DNA of 64,000 nucleotides from Bog-473 sp963836605 (GCA_963836605.1 CAWIKB010000008.1:385124-449123); one strand, 5' to 3'. Positions 25,811 through 34,803 are shown, numbered from the stretch's first letter. The notes: a model not told the origin generated them from the letters alone. Program-made: numbers and translations.

Positions 25811-25976
25811 AGGCTGAGTGACCTAGCCCGAAAGTGCGATCGTTCGGGGCGCATGCAACTCTCGCTAGCACTCACCATGTCGAGCGTTGCAACGTTGGCG
25901 AAATCCGGTAGCCCGACGGAGCACAGCGGCCTCGGCCAATCAGGGGAACTGGTCTGGTCCAGACGCTCGTCCGGCA

Positions 25977-26003
25977 GGGGTTCGAACATAGTCCCATGAC
26001 TTC
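25977..26003 (+). repeat. Half-element H, copy 1
   Basis: Starts GGGGTTCGAACATAGTCCC and continues ATGACTTC. It equals the left end of the C elements but is not followed by the central hairpin or the right end within the next 90 bases. Confidence 0.7.
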
Positions 26004-26093
26004 CGGAGCAGACCTTGAGGAGAGAGCTTGGTAGTCGAAATTGGCCTCAGCTCACGTTTTCGTGTTGCAGAGCCCCAGGTCAGCGGGCCAAGA

Positions 26094-26211
26094 GGGGTTC
26101 GAACATAGTCCCATTACCTCCACGGTGTTGTCGGAATGACAACGTTCTCCCTGTTCAGAGGGTGTATCTCATTGGCATTTCCAACCGAGGAAAACGCCAA
26201 TGTTCGAACCC
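26094..26211 (+). repeat. Dispersed structured element C, copy 2
   Basis: 118 bp with near-terminal inverted repeats: GGGGTTCGAACAT at the left and ATGTTCGAACCC at the right. Inside are the hairpin GTTGTC-n5-GACAAC and a CCCT...AGGG pair. About 20 bases upstream of the left end are also shared with copy 3. This looks like a small palindromic mobile or regulatory element. Confidence 0.75.
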
Positions 26212-26240
26212 TTGGGTGTCGGCTGCAGAGTCATCCGTCG

Positions 26241-27320
26241 TCATTGGCCTAAACCTTCGCGCTTCGCCGCCAAGCGTTGAGTGTCGACGTGACGTGCGGT
26301 GACGATGGGGAGATCTGCTGTGCCGAGTACGCCCGGGTCAGCAGCAACGATGGCTGGGATGGCGTTGACGGCCGGCATGGCCGTCGTGGTGCCGATGTCG
26401 AACGTCTCGAAGTCGTCGGGGGCGAAGGACAGCTTGAGATTGACGTTGGGGTCGCCGTGGATCCGCAGGCGGTAAGCGTGCAGGATCGGCCACGTTGGTT
26501 CGTCCACGTGCCCGAAGATGCTGCCAAGCCTCCACACCATGCGGAGCTCGACCACGGAGTGGCCATCGACTAGGCCATGCCACGTGGCGTCGAGGGCGGC
26601 GACGGTGCCGTCGGCGATGGCTATGAACCCCAGGTCGCGGTCGCCGACAGCCACGGCGAGGGCCACGTCGAGGTCGATGGCGTCGAGGTCGAGGCCGATG
26701 CCTCGAGCTATCGAGTCGAGGGTTTCTGGGTAATCGGGCTCGCTGCGCAGGAGAGCGCCTTTCACAGCGGCGGGATCGGGCGGGCCGCCGAACCCGTAGG
26801 CCTCCCACGTCCCCGCCGATCCGTACATGGCGCAGTCAAGGGATTCGAGGATCGAGATGCGCCGGACGTTGCGGCACATCGCTGTGGCGGCGAGGGCGAG
26901 CGTGGGTACGAACATCGGGTTCATCCCGGTGCCTACAAGAGTCGCGCCACCGGCAATGGCGGCGGAGCGGAGGCGTTCGCCGGCGTCGCCGGGGTAGTGC
27001 TCGCCGTTGACAAGACGGGCGGTGGTGACAACGTTGGTGCCAGCAGCGAGGATGCGCTCGAGCTGGGCAATGTCCGGCCAATGGGGCATGTAGACGACGC
27101 AGTCGGCACCAAGGGCGAGAAGCGCGTCGATGTCCTGGGTGATTGTGACACCGACAGGGCCGCGACCAGCTATGACCCCGGCGTCTTGTCCGATCTTGTC
27201 GGCGCTGTGGGCGAAGACGCCGACCAGCTCGAGGCGGGGGTCATCGAGGATCGCTCGCAAAGCGGAGCGGCCCACGATGCCGGTCGTCCACTGCACGACT
27301 CGGATCTGGGCCGCTGTCAT
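26241..27320 (-). CDS. NAD(P)-dependent dehydrogenase, dihydrodipicolinate-reductase-like
   Basis: A 359-residue oxidoreductase with an N-terminal Rossmann start I-R-V-V-Q-W-T-T-G-I-V-G-R near residue 5, then V-G-V-F-A-H-S and G-A-D-C-V-V-Y-M-P-H. This type is common in Actinobacteria and often annotated as amine-dehydrogenase-like or DapB-like; substrates are rarely known. The start at 27320 (M-T-A-A-Q) gives the fold its normal N-terminus, and the longer frame would overlap the P450 gene. It follows the P450 stop by 31 bases and is probably co-transcribed, so it may oxidise the P450 product. Confidence 0.8.
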   Translation of the reverse strand: MTAAQIRVVQWTTGIVGRSALRAILDDPRLELVGVFAHSADKIGQDAGVIAGRGPVGVTITQDIDALLALGADCVVYMPHWPDIAQLERILAAGTNVVTTARLVNGEHYPGDAGERLRSAAIAGGATLVGTGMNPMFVPTLALAATAMCRNVRRISILESLDCAMYGSAGTWEAYGFGGPPDPAAVKGALLRSEPDYPETLDSIARGIGLDLDAIDLDVALAVAVGDRDLGFIAIADGTVAALDATWHGLVDGHSVVELRMVWRLGSIFGHVDEPTWPILHAYRLRIHGDPNVNLKLSFAPDDFETFDIGTTTAMPAVNAIPAIVAADPGVLGTADLPIVTARHVDTQRLAAKREGLGQ

Positions 27321-27351
27321 AGGATTTCTTCGGGCGTGGGTTGTGGCTGAT

Positions 27352-28602
27352 TCACGTGTCCCAGACCACGTCCAAGCGAGGCGGAGAGCGTAGGAGCGTG
27401 CCGGCAATGTAGGACTCGTCGGCGCCGGGGTCGAGGCGCAGTCCGGGCAGCTCGCGGAGGAGGGTCCGGACGAGGGCCTCAGTCTCCATCTTGGCTAGGT
27501 GCTGACCCAAGCAGTTGTGGGCCTTGAGGCCGAAGCCGACATTGGTCTGGCGGTGCCGGGTGAGGTCGAACACCTCGGGATCGGTCCATCGAGACTCGTC
27601 GTGGTTGGCGGATCCGAGGCTCAGCAATAGGCTCGATCCCTCGGGTAGCTCGGTGCCGGCGAGCAGGACATCGCGGGTCGTGGAGCGAGGCGCGATCAGA
27701 AGTGGCGTTTCCCACCGGATGCCTTCGTCGACCGCGGCACTGAACAGACTCGGGTCGGCCACGAGCAGGTCGAGCTGATCTCGCTGCGAGAGCAACGCCA
27801 AGAGCAATGACGATGACGAGCGGTAGGTGGTCTCCGCGCCGGCGGGGAGCAACAGCCGCAAGAACGAGAAGATCTCATCGTCGGTAAGGCGCTCGCCGTC
27901 GTGCTGAGCGAAGGCCAGGATCGACATCATGTCGTCGGTCGGGACGCGCCGACGCTCGGCGAGCACTTCGGCGAACACATCAGCCAGGGTCGCGGCCGCT
28001 CTTTCGGCTCTATCCCAATCGACGCTCAAGGCGATCAACTCGATCGCCAGTCGATGAAATAACGGAAACATCTCCGCCGGTAGCCCGATGAGTCCAGCAA
28101 TCGTCCGAACGGGGAACGTGAAAAGGATCCGGGAGACCAGTTCGGCGCGGCCTTCGTTGGCGAGCTCGGCCACCATCTCGTCAAGGAGGGGGTCGACGAG
28201 CTGCGTCTTCCATCCCTTCATGGCGCTGCGGGAGAACGCGTGCTGAAGGATGAGCCGATAGCCGCGGTGTTCGGGCGGATCCATCTCGATCAGCGACCGC
28301 CCCATCACCTGGCCGATCACGTCGGCGTAGGCGATCGAGCTGAAGGTGGCGGGGTCGCTCAGCACCTCGCTGACGGCGTCGTAGCTGTAGACGCTGAAGG
28401 TCGGCGCCGTGCCCTCGGCCTGCTCCGTGATACCGAGATCGGGGATGCCGGGATGCACCGCCCCGGCGGCGCGCAATTCGGCGAACATCGGGTATGGCGT
28501 GTACCGGCCCGTCCCGACCGACTGGTTGAACTCCTCGAATACGGCGGCGGCGTCGGCACCCCCGTCGTGAGCGTCGAGCGTCGTCACGGCTCTCCGGTAC
28601 AT
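27352..28602 (-). CDS. Cytochrome P450
   Basis: A 416-residue P450. I-helix oxygen-binding motif A-G-A-E-T-T at residues 254-259; the E-x-x-R pair is E293/R296; heme-binding loop F-G-L-K-A-H-N-C-L-G with Cys364 as the iron ligand. The family's usual Gly after the first two residues of this loop is replaced by Leu-Lys, a modest deviation. It needs a ferredoxin/reductase supplied elsewhere. The first codon overlaps a 35-base palindrome shared with the divergent TetR gene; a GTG at 28587 preceded by GGAGAG is a possible alternative start. Confidence 0.9.
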   Translation of the reverse strand: MYRRAVTTLDAHDGGADAAAVFEEFNQSVGTGRYTPYPMFAELRAAGAVHPGIPDLGITEQAEGTAPTFSVYSYDAVSEVLSDPATFSSIAYADVIGQVMGRSLIEMDPPEHRGYRLILQHAFSRSAMKGWKTQLVDPLLDEMVAELANEGRAELVSRILFTFPVRTIAGLIGLPAEMFPLFHRLAIELIALSVDWDRAERAAATLADVFAEVLAERRRVPTDDMMSILAFAQHDGERLTDDEIFSFLRLLLPAGAETTYRSSSSLLLALLSQRDQLDLLVADPSLFSAAVDEGIRWETPLLIAPRSTTRDVLLAGTELPEGSSLLLSLGSANHDESRWTDPEVFDLTRHRQTNVGFGLKAHNCLGQHLAKMETEALVRTLLRELPGLRLDPGADESYIAGTLLRSPPRLDVVWDT

Positions 28603-28630
28603 TCACATGCAGCGCGCATGTCGATGTACC
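28596..28630. promoter_or_regulatory. 35-bp palindromic operator between P450 and TetR genes
   Basis: The left arm GGTACAT-nn-ACATGC (28596-28610) and right arm GCATGT-nn-ATGTACC (28616-28630) are exact inverted copies in all specified bases. They flank a 5-base centre. The site covers the proposed P450 start and precedes the TetR gene by 11 bases, an ideal place for autorepression and P450 repression. Confidence 0.75.
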
Positions 28631-28641
28631 GTAGTCCAGGG

Positions 28642-29265
28642 ATGCCGAGACGTCGAGCAGAAGGGGTGGCGACTAGGGCCGAGCAGGCCACTGCCACCAG
28701 GGAGGCGCTCATCGACGCGGCGCGGCGACTCTGGGCAGACAAGGGGTTCTTCGCCACCTCAATGACAGAGATCGTCGAGGCCGCGGGGGCCGGAACCAGG
28801 GGCGCGCTCTACCACCACTTCGCCGATCGAGAGGAGCTATTCCTGGCCGTATTCGACGCCGTCCAGGAGGAACTCACGACGTCGCTGACCCCGACGAAGA
28901 TCGACGCTGTCGACCCGATCACTCGGGTCCGAAACGTGTTGCTCGTATTCCTCGATCTCGTCGCCGAACGACCCGACGCCCAGGCATTGCTGATCGATGG
29001 GCCGGCGGTGTTCGGCTGGCGCCGGTGGCGGGCGCTCGAGTCCCAACGCGGTCTCGCCGCCATCGAGAACCTGCTCGAAGCGGCCGTCCACACCGACCAG
29101 ATCGCTGCGCACCTCGTCCAGCCGCTGGCCGCGTTGCTGCTCGGGCTGATGACCGATGCGGCGCTTCTCGTCGCCACCTCCGAGGACACCGCCCGAGCGC
29201 GCTCAGATACCGCCGACGCCTTCGCCATACTCCTCGATGGTCTCCGTACTCCTAGCCCGAGGTGA
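28642..29265 (+). CDS. TetR-family transcriptional regulator
   Basis: A 207-residue regulator with a TetR helix-turn-helix near residues 20-65 (L-I-D-A-A-R-R-L-W, then M-T-E-I-V-E-A-A-G-A-G-T-R-G-A-L-Y-H-H-F). The C-terminal domain holds W-R-R-W-R-A-L-E, seen in a common TetR subgroup. It is divergent from the P450 gene and likely controls it through the palindrome at 28596-28630. ATG 28618 lies inside the palindrome and is a less likely start. Confidence 0.88.
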   Translation: MPRRRAEGVATRAEQATATREALIDAARRLWADKGFFATSMTEIVEAAGAGTRGALYHHFADREELFLAVFDAVQEELTTSLTPTKIDAVDPITRVRNVLLVFLDLVAERPDAQALLIDGPAVFGWRRWRALESQRGLAAIENLLEAAVHTDQIAAHLVQPLAALLLGLMTDAALLVATSEDTARARSDTADAFAILLDGLRTPSPR

Positions 29266-29434
29266 TGACGTGAAGAAGCGTTGAGTGTGTGCTCACGGGA
29301 CCCGGAGATCATGTAGTCGTGTGTTGGGGAATCTCGAAGCCGCTTAGAGCGGTACTCACGGGAGATCGAATCTGGCTCGGGTCGCTCCCGGACCGGGGTA
29401 GCACTCGGGATGCATCCGGGTCGTCGAGCGGAGG

Positions 29435-29462
29435 GGGGTTCGAACGTAGTCCCGTCACTTCC
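29435..29462 (+). repeat. Half-element H, copy 2
   Basis: GGGGTTCGAACGTAGTCCC followed by GTCACTTC. Similarity with the copy at 37083 extends further downstream (TTTGACGACCT against CTTGGCGACCT). Confidence 0.65.
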
Positions 29463-29552
29463 TTTGACGACCTCCGAGAGGCCGCCGGCACCCGATTTCG
29501 GCTGCATCTCACCGGATCCGTGCCGTATTACCCCCAGTTCAGCGAGCCAAGA

Positions 29553-29671
29553 GGGGTTCGAACATAGTCCCATTACCTCCACCGGATTGTGAGAATTTCA
29601 ACGTTTCCCTTTTCAAAGGGCATGTTTGGGCCCAACCGTCCAACCGAGGCAAACGGCGATGTTCGAACCCC
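29553..29671 (+). repeat. Dispersed structured element C, copy 3
   Basis: 119 bp. Left end GGGGTTCGAACAT and right end GATGTTCGAACCCC form an inverted pair. The centre differs from copies 1 and 2 but still folds: CCCTTT-tc-AAAGGG is a clean hairpin. Conservation of pairing despite base changes hints that structure matters. Confidence 0.75.
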
Positions 29672-29718
29672 TGCGCATGAGAACGGGTCAACTCCACTTT
29701 CCTGGTCTGATCGTACGA

Positions 29719-30435
29719 TCAAAGAGCAAGTCGCCCTAGTGGATCGATTGGGCTGTGGAGCGAAAGTCCGCCATCACAGGTAAGTACCTGACCGGTGACC
29801 CAGCCAGTTCCGTGTATGGCCAGGATCGCTTGGGCGATGTCGTCCGGGGTACCGAGCCGGCCGAGGGCTGAGCGGTCCGCCACCCCGAGCAACCACCCTC
29901 GATCACGGGGTACTGGCCCGAGCATGGCCGTGTCAGTGACGCCCGGTGCCACTCCGTTTACCCGGACCGCCGGTGCCCATTCCAATGCGGCTACCTTGAT
30001 CACCATGTCGAGGGCGGCCTTTGACACGCAATAGAGGCCCATCAATTTGTCGGCTAGGTGCGCGCTCACACTGCTGGTGACCACGATCGATCCGCCACCG
30101 CCGTCAAGCATGGGCCGCGCCAGGGACCGCATGGCCAGCCACACCCCCTTGGCATTGGTACCCACGACCCGTTCCCAATCATCGGCGAGAGCATCGAGGA
30201 GCAAGGCGGAATGCCCGATCCCCGCCGTTACGGTGACCAATGACGGAACTCCGATTCGTTCGATCGTCTCCACTGTGGCCGCGTCGACCTGCTCAGAATC
30301 GGTGATGTCGCATCGAATTTCGGCCTCGTCGCCGAGGTCCCACACCAGGACCTCGACTCCCTCGAGGCGTTGCCGGTCAACGACTGCAGCGCCGATCCCC
30401 GACCCTCCTCCAACGACCACCGCCGCCGTGGTCAC
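29719..30435 (-). CDS. Short-chain dehydrogenase/reductase (SDR)
   Basis: A 238-residue classical SDR. NAD(P)-binding G-G-G-S-G-I-G lies at residues 9-15, and the catalytic Ser and Y-x-x-x-K are in S-S-V-S-A-H (near 120) and Y-C-V-S-K (near 134). It is shorter at the N-terminus and has a compact D-I-T-D segment. Substrate unknown. It overlaps the upstream TetR gene by 4 bases, so the regulator and enzyme form one transcript. Confidence 0.88.
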   Translation of the reverse strand: MTTAAVVVGGGSGIGAAVVDRQRLEGVEVLVWDLGDEAEIRCDITDSEQVDAATVETIERIGVPSLVTVTAGIGHSALLLDALADDWERVVGTNAKGVWLAMRSLARPMLDGGGGSIVVTSSVSAHLADKLMGLYCVSKAALDMVIKVAALEWAPAVRVNGVAPGVTDTAMLGPVPRDRGWLLGVADRSALGRLGTPDDIAQAILAIHGTGWVTGQVLTCDGGLSLHSPIDPLGRLAL

Positions 30436-31010
30436 TTCGATACACCCTGGAGCACGAAGCCAATCAGGTCGTCGGCGATCTCCTCGAGCGACCGTTTGTG
30501 GCCGAGGGAGATGGCGTTGATTCCAACCGTTGTCACTGCTCCGAGGATGGCCACTGCGATCAGGCCCGGGTGTTTGGTCGGACGAAAGCTGCCATCTGCG
30601 GCACCCTGTTCGAGAAGATTGCGGATCGGACGACGGTAGGCGGCTTCGATTCGTTCGTTGATAAGGGGAATGCGAGCAGCCCGGCCGAGGTCGAATTGCA
30701 GAGTTTGGCTCGCCGCCGGATACTCCTCGAAGATCCGTAGATGGGCAACCACTGCTGCCCGCAGTCGGTCGGCGCCTGTGCCCTGCGCCCTCAGAGCCTC
30801 CTCTGTAACCCTGGCCACCTCGTCGAGTATCTCGCTGAAGAGGAACGTAAGGATGTCCTCTTTTCCGGTGAAGTAGTAATAGAGGGTCGCCTTGGGCACT
30901 CCGGTCGCCGCGGCAATGTCCTCCATTTTGGTGGCGTCCAGGCCGTACTCGGCGAAGAGCCCAGCGGCGGCCAGCACCTTCACGCGCATGCCAGACGGAA
31001 GTTCTCGCAT
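30432..31010 (-). CDS. TetR-family transcriptional regulator
   Basis: A 192-residue regulator. Helix-turn-helix at about residues 10-55 (V-L-A-A-A-G-L-F-A-E-Y-G, then M-E-D-I-A-A-A-T-G-V-P-K-A-T-L-Y-Y-Y-F). Encoded upstream of and overlapping the SDR gene, and divergent from the VOC/monooxygenase run across 70 bases, so it may control both transcripts. GGAGGA lies 5 bases upstream of the start. Confidence 0.88.
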   Translation of the reverse strand: MRELPSGMRVKVLAAAGLFAEYGLDATKMEDIAAATGVPKATLYYYFTGKEDILTFLFSEILDEVARVTEEALRAQGTGADRLRAAVVAHLRIFEEYPAASQTLQFDLGRAARIPLINERIEAAYRRPIRNLLEQGAADGSFRPTKHPGLIAVAILGAVTTVGINAISLGHKRSLEEIADDLIGFVLQGVSK

Positions 31011-31059
31011 TCAGGTCCTCCTTAACGCGGTCAGATGGGGGGTGACACCTTTGAACTCA

Positions 31060-31071
31060 GAGTATAGACTC
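31060..31071. promoter_or_regulatory. Weak inverted repeat, possible operator
   Basis: GAGT-ATAG-ACTC in the 70-base gap between the divergent TetR and VOC genes. The arms are only 4 bases, so this is a tentative site chosen mainly for its location. Confidence 0.25.
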
Positions 31072-31080
31072 ATCATCCAA

Positions 31081-31551
31081 ATGGCGATCATTCATCACTC
31101 TGCGGTCTGCACTCGGACCATCGACAAGAGCCTCGGATTCTGGCGCGACGGGTTGGGCTTCGCGGTACTCCTCGACGGGCGCTTCGACGGCGACTGGCCC
31201 ACCCTGCTCCGGGCGCCATCAACCTCCCTACGGTCTGTGTTCCTCGGCGACCCGGGTGAGCCAGGCTCCGGAATCGTCGAGCTCGTCGACCTTGGTCCCG
31301 TTCCTGATGGTGGAGGACAGGCCGATGCGCCCGCCTCGTCCGGTTTCCTCTTGCTCTCAGTGATGACGGAGGTGCAGTCCGCCCTGGCAAGGCTTCGGGA
31401 GTTGGGACTGGGGGGTACACCCCGCCAAGTCGAAGTGAGCGGGGTGGCCATGGCCGTTGTCACGGATCCCGACGGTGTCCTCGTCGAACTGATCGATACT
31501 GCCGCAGCGCCCAATCTCGAGCGACTGTCATCCGGAAGGGCTGAGGCGTGA
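31081..31551 (+). CDS. Glyoxalase/VOC-superfamily protein
   Basis: A 156-residue vicinal-oxygen-chelate protein. It begins I-H-H-S-A-V-C-T-R-T-I-D-K-S-L-G-F-W, the usual first beta-alpha unit with a metal-type His. The second module ends V-A-M-A-V-V-T-D-P-D-G-V-L-V-E-L-I-D, with the family's Glu. It could be a small dioxygenase, isomerase or lyase. The start at 31081 fits the family; its stop overlaps the GTG of the following monooxygenase gene by 4 bases. Confidence 0.82.
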   Translation: MAIIHHSAVCTRTIDKSLGFWRDGLGFAVLLDGRFDGDWPTLLRAPSTSLRSVFLGDPGEPGSGIVELVDLGPVPDGGGQADAPASSGFLLLSVMTEVQSALARLRELGLGGTPRQVEVSGVAMAVVTDPDGVLVELIDTAAAPNLERLSSGRAEA

Positions 31552-33020
31552 CCGACCGGCTCGACGTTGCGATCGTGGGCGCCGGGTTCGGTGGACTGAC
31601 ACTGGCCCATCGGCTGGCCGAGGATGGCATCGACAATGTCGCGCTGTTCGAACGCGATGACGGCGTCGGCGGCACCTGGCGTGCCAACAGCTACCCGGGT
31701 GCTGCGTGCGACGTCCCGTCCCACCTCTACAGCCTGTCCGCCGTTCCAAATCCCAGGTGGTCGCGGGCATACGCCACCCAACCCGAGATTCTCCGCTACA
31801 TCGAGCACTGCTACGACCGTTTGGACGTTCGGCGAAAGGTTCGCGTTGGCACCGACATCGTGGCGGCCACGTGGTCCGAGACTTGCGCCATTTGGCAACT
31901 GTACGACCGCCGTGGCGGTCGAATCGATGCGTCCGTCGTGGTGACGGCGACCGGCATGTTCCACAGCCCGTCCGTTCCAGCCATACTCGGCCTCGACGAC
32001 TTTGCAGGGACACGATTCCATTCGGCTCGCTGGAACCACGACCACGACATCAATGGGGCCCGGGTCGCAATCGTGGGAACCGGAGCCAGTGCCATCCAAA
32101 TCGTTCCGGCGATCATCGATCGCGTGGCCCACCTCGATCTGTACCAGCGAACGGCGCCGTGGGTCCTCCCTCGCCACGACTCGCCCTATACATTCGAGCA
32201 GCAACAGGCGTTCGATGCACATCCCGAGGAGGCGGCGCAGCACCGTCAGGGTCTCCACGACATGTTCGAGCAGACAACCGCCTTCCTCACCGGAGACAAA
32301 GGCGCGGAGTCCATCGCCGCAATCTCACGGGACTACCTCGAGCGCAAAGTCTCCGATCCCGCCCTACGGGCCAAGCTCACACCCGATCACCCCTTCGGTT
32401 GCACCCGGACCCTCGTATCCAGCGGCTACTACCCCGCCATCCAGCGCGACCACGTTGATCTGGTGACAGAAGGGATCGAGCGAATTACACCGACGGGTAT
32501 CCGCACGCTTGACGGCACCGAGCGACAAGCCGACACAATCGTGTTTTGCACCGGATTCCGGGCATCCGAGTACTTGACCGGAATACAAGTCACCGGGCGG
32601 AATGGCACGAGCATCCACGACAGATGGGCCGGTTTGCCGCGGGCATACCATGGCATGGCCGTCCCTGGCTTTCCCAACTTCTTCATGATGTACGGGCCCA
32701 ACACCAACCAGGGCGGGAACTCGATCCTGTTGGTCCTTGAAGCTCAAGCCCAGTTCGTGGCCACTGCACTCGAAGCCATGCAGAGGATGAACTCTTCGTC
32801 GATCGAGGTCAGCATCGAAGCGATGGACCGCTACGAGCGCCAGCTCGAATGCGACCTGCGTGGGACGGTCTGGGCCGAGGGTTGCCGTAGCTATTTCCAC
32901 GGCGTCACCGGTGACATCGTCACCCAGCTGCCGCATACCTCCGGCTGGTACCGGGACGCTACGCGGCAGATTGACCAAGACGACTTCATGTTCGGAGGTG
33001 TGACATGCATGACCTCGTGA
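31548..33020 (+). CDS. Baeyer-Villiger-type flavin monooxygenase
   Basis: A 490-residue FAD/NADPH monooxygenase. FAD Rossmann motif G-A-G-F-G-G at residues 11-16; G-G-T-W-R-A-N-S-Y-P-G near 41-51; the Baeyer-Villiger fingerprint F-x-G-x-x-x-H-x-x-x-W at 152-162; second nucleotide motif G-T-G-A-S-A at 177-182; late T-G-F-R near 338. The enzyme would insert oxygen next to a ketone to give an ester or lactone. It overlaps the VOC gene (GTGA) and the next amidohydrolase gene by 16 bases, so the three are translationally linked. Confidence 0.88.
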   Translation: MTDRLDVAIVGAGFGGLTLAHRLAEDGIDNVALFERDDGVGGTWRANSYPGAACDVPSHLYSLSAVPNPRWSRAYATQPEILRYIEHCYDRLDVRRKVRVGTDIVAATWSETCAIWQLYDRRGGRIDASVVVTATGMFHSPSVPAILGLDDFAGTRFHSARWNHDHDINGARVAIVGTGASAIQIVPAIIDRVAHLDLYQRTAPWVLPRHDSPYTFEQQQAFDAHPEEAAQHRQGLHDMFEQTTAFLTGDKGAESIAAISRDYLERKVSDPALRAKLTPDHPFGCTRTLVSSGYYPAIQRDHVDLVTEGIERITPTGIRTLDGTERQADTIVFCTGFRASEYLTGIQVTGRNGTSIHDRWAGLPRAYHGMAVPGFPNFFMMYGPNTNQGGNSILLVLEAQAQFVATALEAMQRMNSSSIEVSIEAMDRYERQLECDLRGTVWAEGCRSYFHGVTGDIVTQLPHTSGWYRDATRQIDQDDFMFGGVTCMTS

Positions 33021-34738
33021 TCCGCGGCGGCAACGTCGTGGACGGCACCGGCAGTGCGCCCCGTACTGCCGACGTAGCCGTCTCCGAGGGAGTGATTACC
33101 CACGTCGGTCGAGTCGATGGTCCTGCTCGTCGGGTGATCGACGCGGATGGGCTAGTCGTGACACCTGGGTTCATCGACATCCACACCCATTTCGACGGTC
33201 AGGTCACCTGGGACGACGATCTGACACCGTCGTGCTGGCACGGAGTAACCACCGCCATCCTCGGCAATTGCGGGGTTGGCTTCGCGCCGGTTCGACCGGA
33301 CGGCCAGACCGAGTTGATCGAAATCATGGAGGGCGTCGAAGACATCCCCGGGAGCGCGCTCTCCGAAGGCATCAACTGGGAGTGGGAGACCTTCCCCGAG
33401 TACCTCGACACCCTCGCCACTCGAAGACTCGCCATGGACGTGGGGACACACGTCCCGCACGCTGCCGTCCGTGCCTACGTGATGCGCGAGCGAGCCCTCG
33501 ACTTGGCTACTGGGGACGATCTCGCGCAGATATGCGACATCGTCCGCAGCGGACTCGAGGCGGGTGCGCTCGGATTTTCGACCGGCCGGACTATTGGCCA
33601 CCGGGATGTGCGGGGCAACGCGGTGCCAGGGACGTTCGCTCCTGAGGACGAGCTGGCAGCAATCCTTGCCACCATGGATGGCGTCGGTACCGGTGTCTTT
33701 GAGGTCGTCCCGGCGGGCGTCGGTGGTGAAATCACCGGTGACGTCGAGGGAGCAATGGAGACAGAGCTCGATTGGTTGGTGCGTCTGGGCGAGACAAGCA
33801 ATCGTCCGATTACCTTCCTGGCCATGGAGCGCCCCGAGGTCGGGGGCTGGCGCCCGTGGTTCGACGCAGCCCGCCATGCCAACACGCGAGGCGCAAACCT
33901 TCGGCCACAAGTCGGCAACCGATGCTTCGGCGTACTCTTGGGTCACCAGTCCAAACTCAATCCTTTTCAATACCGACCCACGTACCGCGACGAGCTCGCA
34001 GCGCTCCCGCTGCCCGAGCGGGTGCGTCGGATGCGTGACCCTGAAGTGCGTACCCGCATTCTCACCGAAGAGCCCGACTTCAGCGGTCCTTTCCTCATGG
34101 ATCAGATCGGTCGTCGAACCCTCGACCATATCTATGTTCTTGGTGACACCCTCGAGTACGAACCCCACCCAAGTACCAGCGTCCGCTCGATAGCAAAGAA
34201 CCTAGGAATGGATCCGTGGGAAGTCGCCTACGACGCAATGCTCGACGCCGACGGCCAGGAGTTCTTGCTCTGGCCGCTGCTCAATTACGGAAACGACTGC
34301 TATGACGGGCTGCTCGAAATGATGGAGGACCCCATCTCGGTGCAGGGCTTGGGCGACAGCGGCGCCCACGTTGGGCTGATCTGTGACGCCAGCATGAACA
34401 CGTACATGCTCTCGCACTGGGTGCGCAGTCGAAGCCGAGGAAGGCGGATGAAACTCGAACACGCTGTCCGTCGGCTGACGGAGGATCCGTCACGACTCTA
34501 CGGACTCGGTGATCGAGGCGTACTGGCGCCGGGGATGAAGGCCGATTGCAATGTGATCGACCTGGAACGCTTGAGCCTCGTGCGTCCCGAGCAACTCCAC
34601 GATCTCCCCGGAGGTGCCGGGCGGCTCGTTCAACGCGGCGAAGGCTACGTAGCCACCTTCGTGGGGGGAACGCAAGCAATCGACCATGACGAGCGTACCG
34701 ATGATCTGCCCGGCCGGCTCGTCCGTGGCGCGCGCTGA
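33005..34738 (+). CDS. D-aminoacylase-like amidohydrolase (PF07969 type)
   Basis: A 577-residue metal-dependent amidohydrolase. It starts with the small beta domain D-L-V-I-R-G-G-N-V-V-D-G-T-G and reaches the metal-binding P-G-F-I-D-I-H-T-H-F-D-G near residue 53-64. Later conserved points are G-N-C-G-V near 88, G-L-S-T-G-like G-F-S-T-G-R near 193, and G-D-S-G-A-H near 455. This is the N-acyl-D-amino-acid deacylase branch, which also hydrolyses other amides and cyclic esters. After the monooxygenase, hydrolysis of an oxygenated product is a reasonable guess. Confidence 0.85.
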   Translation: MHDLVIRGGNVVDGTGSAPRTADVAVSEGVITHVGRVDGPARRVIDADGLVVTPGFIDIHTHFDGQVTWDDDLTPSCWHGVTTAILGNCGVGFAPVRPDGQTELIEIMEGVEDIPGSALSEGINWEWETFPEYLDTLATRRLAMDVGTHVPHAAVRAYVMRERALDLATGDDLAQICDIVRSGLEAGALGFSTGRTIGHRDVRGNAVPGTFAPEDELAAILATMDGVGTGVFEVVPAGVGGEITGDVEGAMETELDWLVRLGETSNRPITFLAMERPEVGGWRPWFDAARHANTRGANLRPQVGNRCFGVLLGHQSKLNPFQYRPTYRDELAALPLPERVRRMRDPEVRTRILTEEPDFSGPFLMDQIGRRTLDHIYVLGDTLEYEPHPSTSVRSIAKNLGMDPWEVAYDAMLDADGQEFLLWPLLNYGNDCYDGLLEMMEDPISVQGLGDSGAHVGLICDASMNTYMLSHWVRSRSRGRRMKLEHAVRRLTEDPSRLYGLGDRGVLAPGMKADCNVIDLERLSLVRPEQLHDLPGGAGRLVQRGEGYVATFVGGTQAIDHDERTDDLPGRLVRGAR

Positions 34739-34803
34739 GCGAAGGCTCGTCCCGCGGAACCTCGCTGCCCTGACATCAATCTCAAAACCAATAGGGGGAT
34801 CCC

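Larger units (their letters stand above)
25811..26240. other. Gene-free region with repeats
   Basis: 430 bases without a supported gene. It contains one half-element (25977-26003) and one full C-type element (26094-26211) in the same orientation. Minus-strand open frames here begin inside the repeats (reading M-F-E-P or C-S-N-P), which is a by-product of the repeat sequence. Confidence 0.55.
29266..29718. other. Gene-free region with repeats
   Basis: About 450 bases without a supported gene. Holds a half-element (29435-29462) and a full C element (29553-29671). Open frames on either strand run through the repeats and show no domain. Confidence 0.5.

Noticed and set aside
28809..29582. A 257-codon minus-strand frame
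   Set aside because: It is antisense to the TetR gene and runs through two repeats; its start comes from the repeat sequence.
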